Assembly: GCA_005784505.1 (NCBI GenBank)
Contig: VCAZ01000044.1
Coordinates: 2,926,810-2,990,809 of the forward strand
Reading direction: 5' to 3'
DNA from: Bagarius yarrelli
Lineage: Eukaryota > Chordata > Actinopteri > Siluriformes > Sisoridae
DNA length: 64,000 bases
Position 1 is the stretch's first letter; each line of letters starts with the position of its first letter. The translations under genes were made by a program, and so were the position numbers. The notes beneath the pieces are model-generated. The model saw nothing but the letters and a program-made list of their open reading frames with translations, did not search any database and was not told the DNA's origin. Below, in pieces: positions 32,772-44,515 of the stretch.

Positions 32772-33971
32772 AGCTTTAAGGACGGAATCCAGTGGCATGG
32801 GTGAAGGGATCTCGTGTTCAGACGTTCCGTAGCGCTTCTATAATAATTACTTAAATAATTAAAATTTAGTTTAAATTTTACTTAGCTTTGTAAACTATTT
32901 AATCTGACTCCATATGTTACAATTTTAGTAAATAACTTCAATTGACTGTTGATAATAATTTTAGATTTTGATCAATTAATTCTCATACTCTTAGTTATTT
33001 GTTCATTAAGGGACCCGATGTCGCACAGAGCCTCACTCCGGCCGATTAAGTGGGTCTCACGGTCACAAAACTGCCAGTATAAACTTAGTCAGATGTTGTA
33101 GTGTTTGATAATAATAAGTTTGTCTGGCCGCTCCATGCTTGCTCAGAACAAAAGAATAGTTTCCTTAGCCACGTGCATACAACTTGTGATAGACATTAAT
33201 CTGGAAGAATGTGCCCCATGCTCCATTCACTATTCAACTCCAGTTTGCAGTAACAAAGGACTCCTCTTTAATCTACTGGAAATTTTCAATGAATCAATAA
33301 CAATTTATTATGCCAGGCAGGTAAAACATTGATTATATAGTAAAATACAAAATATCAAATTACATACATAACATGATTAACAGTATAAAATCAAAGTCAT
33401 TGAATCTATATCATACCTGGCAATTGAGACACACAGTGTGGAAAGCTCTGGCTGCAGAATACTTCCTTGAGTGTTTTGTTAATATACCTTGAAGATCTAA
33501 CTTAACTGTTGTACTTTCAGACTTAGAAAGACAAGAATCAGACCCTTTTACTGCTCGCACCATAACCCACTCCGATGTCAGAAGGCCAACTTTAATTTAA
33601 TTAATCAACTGTGAAGGAGAAGGAGAGAGAGAAAGAGAGGGAGAAAGAGAGAGCGGTGAGAAAGAGAGAGGAACAGGAAAAGCCAGCAGGAAAAAGGAGC
33701 CGGGAAAAAGAAGAGCCTGAGCACTAGTTGAAATCCTCTTTTATCCCTTCCCTGACCATGTGACTAAGAACCAAATGTGAAACGTTAAAACCGACCAATC
33801 AGCAAATTACAGCTTCACGCACTGTATAAACCAAGTGACCCTTAGCAGACTTCCTAATGTACACACATGTTGTCCTAAAGGCCTTGATCGCTATCAGCAC
33901 CTCTGTGCCTTTTATTATCCATCGTATATTTGGGGTAGGAAAGCAGAGGTCTGATCATTTTCAGCCATACA
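32772..33971 (-). repeat. Putative 5' LTR, about 1.2 kb
   Basis: Bounded by TGTATGGCTG at 33971 and by the PBS-like TGGTGACCCCGAC. It contains a GA-rich tract (33612-33680), a TTTATACAG TATA-like word on the minus strand near 33823, and CpG-containing words near 33000-33060. The expected CA end before the PBS is not clear (the bases are AAAGCT). Confidence 0.45.
33612..33680. repeat. GA-rich simple repeat
   Basis: Imperfect (GA)n/(GAAA)n purine tract, part of the putative LTR. Confidence 0.7.
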
Positions 33972-35679
33972 CTAGTATAAACTTACAAAAGAAAACAAAC
34001 CATTAAATCTAATTACAAAACACATTCTAAGGTGGGTTGCATCATTTCTCTTATCTTTACAAACTGCTGAAAAAGATAACACTGTATATGCTAAAACAGT
34101 GTCAGCCAAAATGCATTTTTAGCTTGCTGCCTATTGAGCTGTGTAGATGAAGCCTGGTTTAAGTGTCCATGCTGAACCCTATATATCAACGAAAGTACCT
34201 GCAATAAGCATGTACATATTGTCCTGGACTGATATATCACTTTTAATATCGTGTAAATAGCTTTGTGTGTGTGCATCATTCACCTGGGAAAGAGATGTCA
34301 TCTGGAGTGTGATTCCCTGTGCAAAGTTCTACTGGGAAGCCTTGAGTAAATGTTAGATTGACCACAAGTACTACCAACCTAAACATTGTTGCAGACCAAG
34401 TACACCCATTCATAAAAAAATTATTCTCTAATAATTGGGGCCTCTTTCAGGATAATATGCCTGATACAGTGCAGTGTTCAGCAGGGCAATGAGTTTATGG
34501 TATTGACTGACCAAAAAAAATTCAAGTCTTAATACAATATGGAAGGTTCTGGACAAACAAATCTGATTCAAAAGGGCCACCTCACATCACTAGGTGACTG
34601 TGACCCTGACTAGCAATAAAATTAACTTAAAATACACTTTTACCATGCAGTATAGACAATTCAAATGATTCTGATTTAATTGTATTTAAAAAAAAAAGTT
34701 TTTCCTATTTATGTACATTAATGTTAAAGTTACTTTACCCAGCCCATGTGGTAACACTAATACACTATAATTTGTTATTTTGGCAAAGAAATTTCCAGGA
34801 TGATTTTTGTTGCCAGTCGCCTCTGTCACATTAACAAGATTTGGACAATGAAAAAAATCCCAAAAACCTATAAGGATTTCATGGACACATGCAGACACAA
34901 ACTAAACATTTAAAGAATTTAAAGGTCTGGAGTACCATTTGTGCCATCAGCTTTTAATAAGTTGATACTGACCACTATTAGACATAACCCGATATATCTG
35001 TTGACAGATTGAACCCATAAGCCTTTGTACTGTTTTTTAGAAACAATATTTTTTTTTTTTTTTACACTTTTTCTAACCACTTCTCCAACAGTTGTTTTTC
35101 TGATCTTCTCCAGTCATTTCCTTTTTATTATCTTAAGTATCAGTTTCAATAAATCTAACTGCAACTATTGAAAAACAAGCAGTCTGTGGCCTAGATGCCA
35201 AAATCTGTCTCCTATTGTATGAATGTGTTGCTTTATGTGTTACTTCATCAGACTGTTCCCCACTTGATTTCAATTATTTAATCAGCTTTTCTTAGCTTTA
35301 ACTGTAAGGCTTCTGCTTGGTGAATAAAAACCTGCATCCAATCAAGCCTTTAAAGTGCTCAAAGTGGTGTTTTTAGGTCACGTCAATAGATTGCACAGCT
35401 TAGAGACTTTAAATAATTGAAAACTGTTTAGTAAGGTACATTAGAAAAAGCAGTACGAGCATTTTTTAATGCAAGAGCATTTTTTAATGCTAAAGGGCAT
35501 CACAGTATACACAGGTACTTTTGAGTAGAACCCATGGAGTATTGCAGTTGTAATCATTTGCTGTTAAAAATGGATGTGAGAATGTAACCGATTTCAAGTT
35601 TTAATCCCTGTGACCAACAATCTTACAATAGACAATAAATGGGGCTGCTAACCTTTTTTTGCATATAATGTTACAGTTT
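33972..35679. other. AT-rich stretch, nothing recognised
   Basis: No gene is seen. A short tandem repeat of GAGCATTTTTTAATGC lies at about 35457-35493. Minus frames at 34091-34279 and 34686-34898 are unmotivated. Confidence 0.5.
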
Positions 35680-36165
35680 GCTTTAATTATAGCGAGCTTG
35701 CTGCAATGAACATTGTGTCAAAGCAGCTTTAAAGAATCAAATAGTAGAAAACTGTGTCAATACAAGGACAATACTGCAGTAAACACTTAAACACTTAATT
35801 CAGTTTAACTAGTATCTGTAAATTAAGAGTCCCTAACTAAGCAAGCCAGAGATGACAGTGGCAAGGGACCCAAAACTCCAGAATAGAGAAAAAAAATGTT
35901 GGGGAGATACCAGGCTCAGTCAGGGGCCAGTTCTGCTTTGCCCAGACGAACCATAGATTGTTACCTGCTGCAATAAAAATTAGAATGTACATATTCTGCT
36001 TTCTGTGGTCTTGTCCAGATGACCATCTAGAAGACAAGGTAATCACTGCCGATCTGCCTCTGGTGTTCATCATCTCGAAGTGCTGATCCACAAACTGGGC
36101 TGGATGCGGACTGGATCTGGTGGTGACGGTGATCTCAAAAGCAGCACTAAAATCCAGTAGCACTA
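35680..36165 (-). mobile_element. L2-like LINE 3' region, internally deleted
   Basis: The minus strand starts with LLDFSAAFE, the RT palm motif (A block, LLDLSAAFD in the family), and jumps at once into 3' non-coding sequence: CACTTCGAGATGATGAACAC, CCTTGCCACTGTCATCTCTG, AAAGCTGCTTTGACACAAT. The non-coding part resembles that at 53860-54130. The 108-codon frame 35837-36163 therefore fuses a scrap of RT with untranslated sequence and is not a real protein. Confidence 0.65.
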
Positions 36166-36334
36166 ACAGGGAGGTAAAATATTTATTTGTAACTTTAATA
36201 AGAGGAGTCTCAGTAATATGATATGTTCTAAATCCTGATTAGAAATGCTCACAGTTACCATTTTCTCTAAGAAGGAATATAATTGTGATGATACTATATT
36301 TTTTAGTATCTTTGACAGAAAAGGGAGATTTCTC
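36166..36334 (-). mobile_element. LINE (L2-like) fragment
   Basis: Sequence such as TCTAAATCCTGATTAGAAAT on the plus strand corresponds, reversed, to the RT segment before the palm that is also seen at about 42850 (CTAAATCCTGACTCATAC). It continues after the LINE tail at 36517-36600, so one minus-strand LINE was interrupted by the plus-strand copy. Confidence 0.5.
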
Positions 36335-36516
36335 AAGGTTTCCTATCTCATCTCAGGGAGTTTTTCCTTGCCACCGTCACCCCCCGGCTTGCTCATCAGG
36401 GACAAACTGATTTCTGTTTCGTTCTGTCTCATAATTTCTTCAATTGTGTAAAGCTGCTTTGTGACAATCACCATTGTAAAAAACGCCATACAAATAAAAC
36501 TGAGCTGAATTGAATT
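36335..36516 (+). mobile_element. LINE 3' tail inserted in another LINE
   Basis: TCAAGGTTTCCTATCTCATC, TTTTTCCTTGCCACCGTCAC, GGCTTGCTCATCAGGGACAA and the end AAATAAAACTGAGCTGAATT are the same 3' end as at 20084-20330. It is in plus orientation within minus-strand LINE sequence. Confidence 0.75.
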
Positions 36517-36660
36517 TCGAGATCGGTCTGTAATAACTAGACCTTCGGGGTCAAGTTGTGGTCCTTTAATACGTAGATCTCTTGATATAGAAAACAGAAC
36601 AAGATGTGAATCTAACAAATAGTTAAACCACTGTAATTCCTCTTGTGACTTTACTAGACA
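36517..36660 (-). mobile_element. Continuation of minus-strand LINE
   Basis: GAGATCGGTCTGTAATAACT and GGGGTCAAGTTGTGGTCCTT belong to the RT N-terminal region of fish L2-like LINEs read in reverse. This resumes the fragment 36166-36334. Confidence 0.5.
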
Positions 36661-39600
36661 TTTATTGGTTTTCACCTAAAAGCTGCATAACCTCAGCAAA
36701 ACCTTTGAAAGAAAAAATTACAAGCTTGTAAGCCTTGTGTCAAAAGCCTCTTTGCAAACTAAAAAAAAAAAATGCACCTTAAAGTGGCCTGTGTATAAAT
36801 TTATCGAAAATGTACAATTTGATTAGTTGCAATTTTAATATGACACAAAATAATTAGATGCAATTTTAATAATCATAAATTTATTTAAAACTATTTATAA
36901 AAGACACATATATATAAAATTATATATGGTGTGGGAGGAGGAATAGACTATTTGTCTACTCCTTTATTGTTAATTTTATACTAAAAACTGTTTTAAAAAT
37001 ATACAAACTAAGAAGGATCCACAATTTAATAAAATGGACATCAATTACATTTTAGTGACATACCTACGTTTGCATTTACATACCATTAAATAAGAAAACT
37101 ACTACTGAGAAAAAATATTAGCTCTTTAAGCTAAGTGTTGTCATCAGGTGGGTCTGATGCTACCAACTTTGGCATTACTCAACCAAACAGGCAAGAAATA
37201 CTCAAGCAGAACATGCATTCTCATATAGACAAATCTAGCATAAGTCATCCCTAGAGGCACCATTTCCTCTGGAGACAAGTTTTAAGAAACCCAACAATTT
37301 TTGTGAGTATATGAATCATCTGTTGACAATTTTCTGTAAACACTGCAAGCACTACAAAACAGACTTACTATTATTATGGACAGCAGAACATGATCAAAGA
37401 TCTGTCTTCATTTAGATAGACCTGCTTTAATGTTTCACTCACTTACTCAACCTTGGCTAACAATTATTTAAATAAATGGCACCCAGTGAGATAATTAAAA
37501 AAATCAAGACACAATCCCATGATGATTTCTTGTTAATTAACCTGTTAACAACTAGGTGTGTATTATTAAACAGTTCAGCACTGTCTCCCCTTTAACTGAG
37601 ACATTTGACTTCAGTAAAATATTTTGAAGGCTTTTAAGGTGTTGATGTTGGCAGTTTAGTCTGAAACACAGCACAGTTTGCCTGAATAATTGGCAATTGC
37701 AATAGCAATTATTTAACAACAATTACCAACTCGTAAAATCAAGCTAGAGTGATTCACAGCTCAGATGATGGCAGCTTTTCACAGGACACCCATATACTGC
37801 TGCCTAAACCATAAATCAGGTTGAGTGAGCCTACGACCTATATCAAGTGTCACCAATACAATTAGAGCTAATGCATACAGTGCCCCATACCTGCCAGGAT
37901 TTCAGAGTGAATTATGGGCAACTAACAAATTTTATATGAAATACAGGATTATCTACAATAGCAACAATAGGCCATAGCACAAAAAGTAAGGTTAATCACT
38001 CAACCCACAAACCAATCAATCAAATGGATATTTGGTATTTATAAAAGCTAAATTATAAAAGTTCCCACAAACCCACTAGCGGGCAATGCACATATTGTAA
38101 ACAATTTTATGATTCCCCGTCAAAAAGTTGAGCTTTTCAATATGCTTTTGGAACGCCCTTTTATAATCTTTGGACTATAGCAGCATGTAGGAAGCTGCTG
38201 GAGGTTGTAACCAGAGCAGTGGCTATGTTCAGCATAGAAAAAGAAATCTGGCCAGCTGAGAGTAGCAATGTTTGCCCAAGGAGCGAGTTGAATATGCAGT
38301 GCAGTTTTCGACCAAGGTGTCAAGGTCCAGGAAAACGCATATTCAGCAGGCCTAGAGTTTTGGCATTTTATAAATTTGTAATCCAACAGTATGTAACCAT
38401 GGTTCTCCAAGGGAGTCCATACTACGTGGTTTGGGGTTTTGCTATTTATTTTTGCTATTGCATCTGTCTTTGTCTTTATATTTTGACACAAATCTTGATG
38501 TGGAAGAGAAAACAGTTGGTATTTATTCAATAGTTTAAAAATTATTTTATTTATTTAATTGATACTTATTATTGTTGGTAACACTAATACTACTACTAAT
38601 ACAAATACTACTAATAATTACAGTATCGGTAACAAAGGTGCTCTGGAAAGAGGCAATCCCGGATTGTGCAAATAATTAATGTCAAAACATTGTGTGAGAT
38701 GGCAGGACTGTGTTATTGGAAAGCTCAAATGCTGAAGAAGAGACATATTCCAAAGGAATGCACCAGTGGTTCCCTGCCACTGCCCCTCTAATGAGGAGAG
38801 GGACTGTCAACAGCAGCCGTCCCCATCTCTCCACAGTTTCTTTACAATTCTCTCAGCTCTTCTCCAAGGCCCTGCCTGGGTTTTTTACAGTGACTGACTA
38901 TTTAGATTAATCAAACAGGCCCTTCTGCTGTACTAGCCTTCTACTTAAAACAAAACAAACTTTATTCCTAGTAGGACTCTCTGCACTTGTTAATTTTTAC
39001 AACAAAAAGCAGTTATTTTTTTGTGTCCACATGCTGCAAAGGTCTCATAAAAGAGTGGTTATAATAGCAAAGATAAATATAGTAATATAAAATAGCATAA
39101 TGTTAATGTGAAAAGGAAAACAATGACAAGTGACTCAGTTCAAATCTTTATTCCATTAGGTTAAATCTTTTTATGTTTCTTATCAATATTATTAAATTTT
39201 CACTTTAATATACCTATCATATTTTTTTCTTTTGGTTTTAAATGGATATGGTAAAATGGCAACCTTCTGGCTTCCTTTGATTTTTGTTTTCTGACCTGTT
39301 AAATATTAATATAAATATTGATATTATTCCATAATAAAGATCTAATTAATTTATTGGACTTGCTTCTTTTTGGTTTAACATATTAATAAAACAGGGAACT
39401 AAAATAATGTGGTAACTGACGTAGCTTAGCAGATGCACACATTGGAATCACCTCCCATGTGCAAGGTTGAAGCCAGATTTTGCACATTAGCAGATGGTGT
39501 CTGGCATATAATGAAGTTGGCAGTGCTGTGTGGCTTCACAACACACTTGTCTGAGTCACCAAAGATCCACCCCTGCCTCTTTAATTTCAAACATGCACAG

Positions 39601-41307
39601 AAATACTGTCACCTGATGAGTTTCTGGGATCAAAGTGGGAGAATACATGCATAAGTGCAGTTATTACAGAAGCAACTGTCATACAGTTTGGATTACAGTA
39701 AAATATCAAGTTCTTTGTAATTACAGATGCCCTTATATGCGCTCATTACATCATTAGCAGTCATATGAAAAACGTGAAGAACACACTGTCCAGTAAGAGA
39801 TTTTTAATGCAAAAATCATCTGGCTATTTAGTTATTGTGCAGGCTTAACAGACATTTATAAGCTTAAAATAACATTTCAGTACTTTTCACTATCCACCTA
39901 TAAAAGGTTTTGTTAATGAAAGAACAGCATTATCCTACAGCCAGAGTTACTTGATCCACTAAAATGCCTTTTATAAGTCATGATTCAGAGAGTCACATCT
40001 CTATGTCCAATTTATAGACATTTCATTAACTTATTTTTATATTTTCCCAACAATCAATGAATGTAACACTTTATTAACCTAAAAAGTTTTATGTATTTTA
40101 ATGCTGGATTGTGCTGCAACAAGTTAACACTTACAATATTGCAAAAGAGAACTGATGTACATCTATGATTATTGAAATTTTTGTAGATTTTAACCTTATT
40201 AAATGCTACTCTGGGCAGCATGGTGGCTTAGTCAATACTTGTATATTGCCAATATATTGCCAATAATTGGCTTTCGTTTCAGGTCTGAAACTTTCAGAGC
40301 CAGGAACGCAACTGGAACTGAGACACGCTATAGATTCAAATTGGCTCGAGCATCACTGCCCGAAGATCCGCCCCCTTTGACCCTCATTGGCCTGAACCTG
40401 AATATATAGCATATATATAACACCAATCAAACTAATAATGGAAGTGAGTATCACCAATTAAGAAGAAGAATACCACAAGTCTTTACAGAATGCAGGTGGG
40501 ATATTTTACATGAATGCTGCAAAACTCAATGAGAAACACTGTCCTGTTATTTCTCTACTCTACCGGACAATTTATAAGGCAACCCTATAAGTAACAAATA
40601 TGCTTAAGAGAAATGTATAAGAGTTAAATTAAACAATTTATTTGGGAAGTGTAGTGAGTATAAGTAAAAATTTAAAAACTAAAAACTAAAGTACAGATTC
40701 TCCCAAAATATTGTACTGTGACAAAGTATTATTACTTTGTTAAATTACATCTGTGGTTTTAATAGGCATGTAATGGTGGTTGTTTTGTAATGTTTGCAGA
40801 TGTTCTCAGGTATTTTTTATTTGGTTAAATAGATTTGCCCAAATAATTGTTTATTTAAACCCTTATGTTTCAGTTTTCTAGTTTCTGTTATGTTATTAAT
40901 CAGTTCACTGTTAGTGTTATTGTCTATGTTTACATACTGTCTTGCTATCTAGTCTTTGTCTGGTTACATAGATTTAGTTTTTTGTGCACTCTATTAAAGT
41001 TTAAATATTCTGCACTTGTATCTACCTAAAAACATTTTTACAGTTAATTGAACATTATTACTAACTGTAGATACAGCAGATTTTCCAGAGACACACAAAA
41101 GTTTGCCATAAATTTCTTATTGCCTGAGCAAAGGGTAGACTCTCTGGAGGAAAACATTTTTGCATCTGGTTTATTTAACAGATTACCTGTCCACTGCACT
41201 TACTCTTTATTGCATGGGTTCAAACTCCCCCATACAAAGGCTAAGATGTCTGGAAAATGTTCAAGGGAGAACTCCGCCTCATTCTTGGAGTGGGTGCTGG
41301 TAACTGA
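36661..41307. other. Mostly unassigned sequence
   Basis: No gene or repeat family is supported over most of this stretch. At 38120-38533 two frames of 136 (minus) and 104 (plus) codons overlap; neither has a domain, and overlapping long frames on both strands suggest chance. A SINE head fragment (GGGCAGCATGGTGGCTTAG) lies at 40213-40231. Other short frames (38710-38910, 39433-39654, 41048-41392) are unmotivated. Confidence 0.5.
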
Positions 41308-43612
41308 TGGATTTAATTCAATTAAATTTTATTTGTATAGTGCTTTTTACAACAGACATTATTTCAAAGCAGCTTTACACAGAATGCAGTAAAAGTGAAA
41401 AGTCTAAGTTTGTCCCTAATGAGCAAGCTGGAGGCAACTGTGGCAAGTAAAAATGCCCTGAGATAAAGTAGGAAGAAACCTTGCGAGGAACCAGACTCAA
41501 TAGGGAACCTATCTTCATTTGGGTGATACCGCATGTTATTGTTAATTACAGCAAATTGTAATGATCTAATGTAGTGTACACTGTAGTCTTGGGTCAAAGC
41601 TCGAAATCGAGGAAAGGGTCAGAAACCTGGTCGCAGGTATCTCAGGGGCAGGTTAACCCGCTCCCGAGAGAATGAAAGAGGTGGATTATTAAGCCTATTG
41701 TAAGTGTGTAAGAGTTAAAAACATATTGTGTAGATTGGGAAGACTAGCTATGGCAGCATAACTAAAAGGGAGAGTCAGAAGGTAACACAGACATGAAGAA
41801 TCTCTGGCATAAATGTGTAAGAGTGGAAAAACGGCAGCATACAAATATCCCAGTTTACCAAACACTCTATATTCCATGATCCCTCCAGTTCTGCTCCTTT
41901 ACCTAAGAAAAAATACAGATTAAAGCCTTGGCTAAATAAATGTGTTTTTAGCCTCAACTTGAACACTGAGGCTGTGTCTGAGTCCCAAACTAATTGGAGT
42001 TCTGTTCCGTAAGTGTGGGGCTTTGTAAGAGAAAGCTCTGCCCCCTGCTGTTGTCTTCATTATTTAAGGGACCAATAAATAGCATGCACCTTTTGATCTA
42101 AGTAGATGTGGAGGATCATAATGGCAGAAAAGTTCGTTTAGATACTGCCAGACCATAAAGTGCTTTATAGGTCAGTAGTAATATTTTATAATCAATGTGA
42201 GATTTAATGAGAAGCCAATGTAGACTGATTAAAACGAGTCACGTTGTTATATTTCCTAAATCTAGTAAGTACTCTTGCTGCAGCATTCTAGACTAACTGG
42301 AGTTTATTTATACACTTACTAAAACACTCAGACAGTAGAGCGTTAAAGTAGTCTAACCGAGAGGTAACAATAGCATAAACTAATTATTTTGCATCCTGTA
42401 ATGACATCATATTTCTAATGTTGGCAAAAGAAGGCTATCCTGGTAAAAGTATTTACATAAACAACAAAAAAAAGACTAGAGTCAAAAATCACTTATTATT
42501 ATTATACTCACACGTATTATTTCACCTAAAGGCAGCCAATATAAAGAAAAAAGGAGAGTGTCTAAGACAGATTCTTGTGGAACACCAAACATTACCTCAG
42601 AGAGTCCCGAAAACTCACAATTTAAATCAACAAACTGATAACAATCGGTCAAATAGGACCTAAGCCAGGAGATCACTGTTTCCTTTTTCATTCAACATTT
42701 TCTAGTCAATCATGGAAAATATTGTGATCAATGGTTTTAAAATCTGCAGTAAGATTAAGCAACACTAGCAAAGAAACACAACCCTGATCAGAAGCCAATA
42801 ACAAGTAATTTACATGTTTAACCAGTGCTGTCTCTGGGCCATGGTAAGGCCTAAATCCTGACTCATACATTTCCAAAATTTTATTTCAAAGTAGGTGTAA
42901 GCGTAATTGCTGTGCCACAGCCTTTTCTAGAATTTTTTAAATAATGGGATGGTTTGATATTGGCCTTAAGTTGGAGAGCTGACAAGGGTATTTGTCAGGA
43001 TTTTTAATTAGGGGAATGATAACTGTCAGTTTTAGGTACATAACCAGTTCTAATGGAAGTTTTTATTATTTCTAAAACAGGTTTAATTACTTCTGCGATT
43101 ATATGTTTACAGAAACGTGTGGCTAAGAGATCTAGAACACAAGTTGATAGTTTTGATTGAAAAAATAAGTGAACTTAATTCATTCTCTTGAATAGGAGTA
43201 CAACTTTGTAATTGATTATCTGGGATAATTTCAATTAATTTATTCAAAAAAAAAATTGCTATGGTACTAAATAAAACTCTAGGGTTATGTTTTTTTGTTT
43301 CTATAAGGTTGAAAAAATATGCAGATCTAGCAGAACTAAGATCTTTTCTATAATTCAGGAGGCTCTCTTTCCAGAATTTTAGCAATACTGAAAATTTGTC
43401 TTGACGCTAGATAAGTTCTAATTTTCAAGTGGTCTGTTTTAAGGTGCGCATATAATCATTATACCATGGTGCTAATTATTTCTCCCTAATCCTTTTGGTT
43501 TTAAAGACAGCCACATCATCTAAAGAGTAACGGAATGTTGAGTTTAAATATTCGATAGCCCGGTCAAGCTCTGACGGTCAGATGGCGAACTAATTAATGT
43601 TGATAACTCCGG
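41308..43612 (-). mobile_element. L2-like LINE, minus strand, RT decayed
   Basis: The 3' tail is at 41308 (repeated AATTCAATTAAATT on the plus strand). Going up on the minus strand come the C-terminal words MFKLRLKTHLFSQGFN (41966-41919), the RT block SWLRSYLTDCYQFVD and GVPQESVLDTLLFSLYWLPL (about 42670-42530), the palm region LLVLLNLTADFKTIDHNI near 42770, SGFRPYHGPETALVKH near 42860, and the linker AYFFNLIETKKHNPRVLF near 43320-43265. The motif GVPQGS is changed to GVPQES, and the YADD catalytic block is not found after LPLGEIIR, so part of the palm is deleted. Many stops occur. The endonuclease is missing, so the copy is 5'-truncated near 43612. Confidence 0.8.
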
Positions 43613-44025
43613 AATATTGGTGTTTTGTTACTGGACTTCTGTGCTAGTCACTTGTTGTCCACAACGAACTCTATGTTCGAGCATAAGGGTGTCCATAAGT
43701 GCACGTGGCACCAGGACACCCTAGGACAACGGTCAATGATTCACTTTGTGATCATGTCATCTGACTTCAGGCCATATGTCCTAGATCCGGAGGCGGAGGA
43801 GGAAGCTGGACAGACTTGGCAGACCCAAACGTATTGTGAGGGTTTGTTGGGAACGCCTGGCTGAACCCTCTGTCAAAGAGGTCTTTAACTCCTACCTTCA
43901 GGAGAGCTCAGATTGTGAGGGGACTGGGGACATGGAGACTGAGTGGACCATGTTCTCCACCTCCATTGTTGATGCGGCCGTAAGGAGTTGTGGCCGTAAG
44001 GTAATAATGAAAATCTAGGTCTCTA
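43613..44025 (+). pseudogene. LINE endonuclease fragment (CFDP2-like)
   Basis: The plus frame 43625-43864 reads LDFCASHLLSTTNSMFEHKG and KCTWHQDTLGQRSMIHFVIM, the C-terminal endonuclease region of a non-LTR element often annotated as craniofacial development protein 2-like. RSMIHF has histidine where I expect the aspartate of RSMIDF, a catalytic-site change. The next frame (43836-44018) continues with WERLAEPSVKEVFNSYLQES and IVDAAVRSCGRKV, the linker to RT. A frameshift separates them (about 43780-43830) and the element stops before RT. Confidence 0.75.
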
Positions 44026-44324
44026 GTGTACATCCCTGTGTGTTACTATAGCACAGTAAAAGTGGAAACTTATGTGACATTGTATGGTCATTTTACCTGG
44101 AATTTTTACACTTTACATGTGATTTCCTACTTTCACTATGATCTTACACCCTAATTTTCAAATTTAGAATTAAAACCAATCATACAAGAAATTAACTGTC
44201 ACTGTTTAATGGCATATTTGAAAGACTATATGCCATTCCCCTATTCCCTCCATTCCCCAATAATAGAGGCAGGTTGTGGTAGCAATAAAAAGTGATAGTT
44301 TTTCCCTACAAGGACTAAACTGTC
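44026..44324. other. Nothing recognised
   Basis: AT-rich, no supported feature. Confidence 0.5.
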
Positions 44325-44515
44325 AACACTTACATTTACATTTCTGGAATTTTGACAGAAGTCCAGAGCGACTTACCTTTATGTCATTATACAAATGAGC
44401 AATTAGGGATAAGGGCCTTGCTTAGGGGCCCAGTAGGGGTAACCTGGTGTCATTGGGAATTAAACACACAATCCTCTGTTTAACAGTCCACTACCTTAAC
44501 CACTATCACTTCCCA
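44325..44515 (-). mobile_element. tRNA-headed SINE, reverse orientation
   Basis: On the plus strand CTTACATTTACATTTCTGG, CAGAGCGACTTACCTTTATG, GGATAAGGGCCTTGCTTAGG and GTCCACTACCTTAACCACTA are the same family as 11034-11222, reverse orientation. It is more diverged than that copy. Confidence 0.7.

Larger units (their letters stand above)
31404..33971 (-). mobile_element. LTR retroelement (ERV-like), minus strand, truncated 3' LTR
   Basis: A segment of about 60 bases around ATATTTGGGGTAGGAAAGCA occurs at 31339-31398 and 33907-33966 in the same orientation. On the minus strand each copy starts with TG (TGTATGGCTGAAAATGAT from 33971; TGTAAGGCTGAAAATGAT from 31403). Just before the second start is AAGGGGGGATT, a good polypurine tract. 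At 32757-32771 the minus strand reads TGGTGACCCCGACAT, resembling a primer-binding site with TGG start. So the 5' LTR would be 33971 to about 32772 and the internal region 32771-31404. The 3' LTR is recognisable only at its start. The element class is uncertain: retrovirus-like rather than gypsy because of LTR length. Confidence 0.55.

Noticed and set aside
38120..38533. Overlapping frames of 136 (minus) and 104 (plus) codons
   Set aside because: Neither shows a motif, start context or exon structure; two long frames on opposite strands over the same bases suggest composition, not coding.
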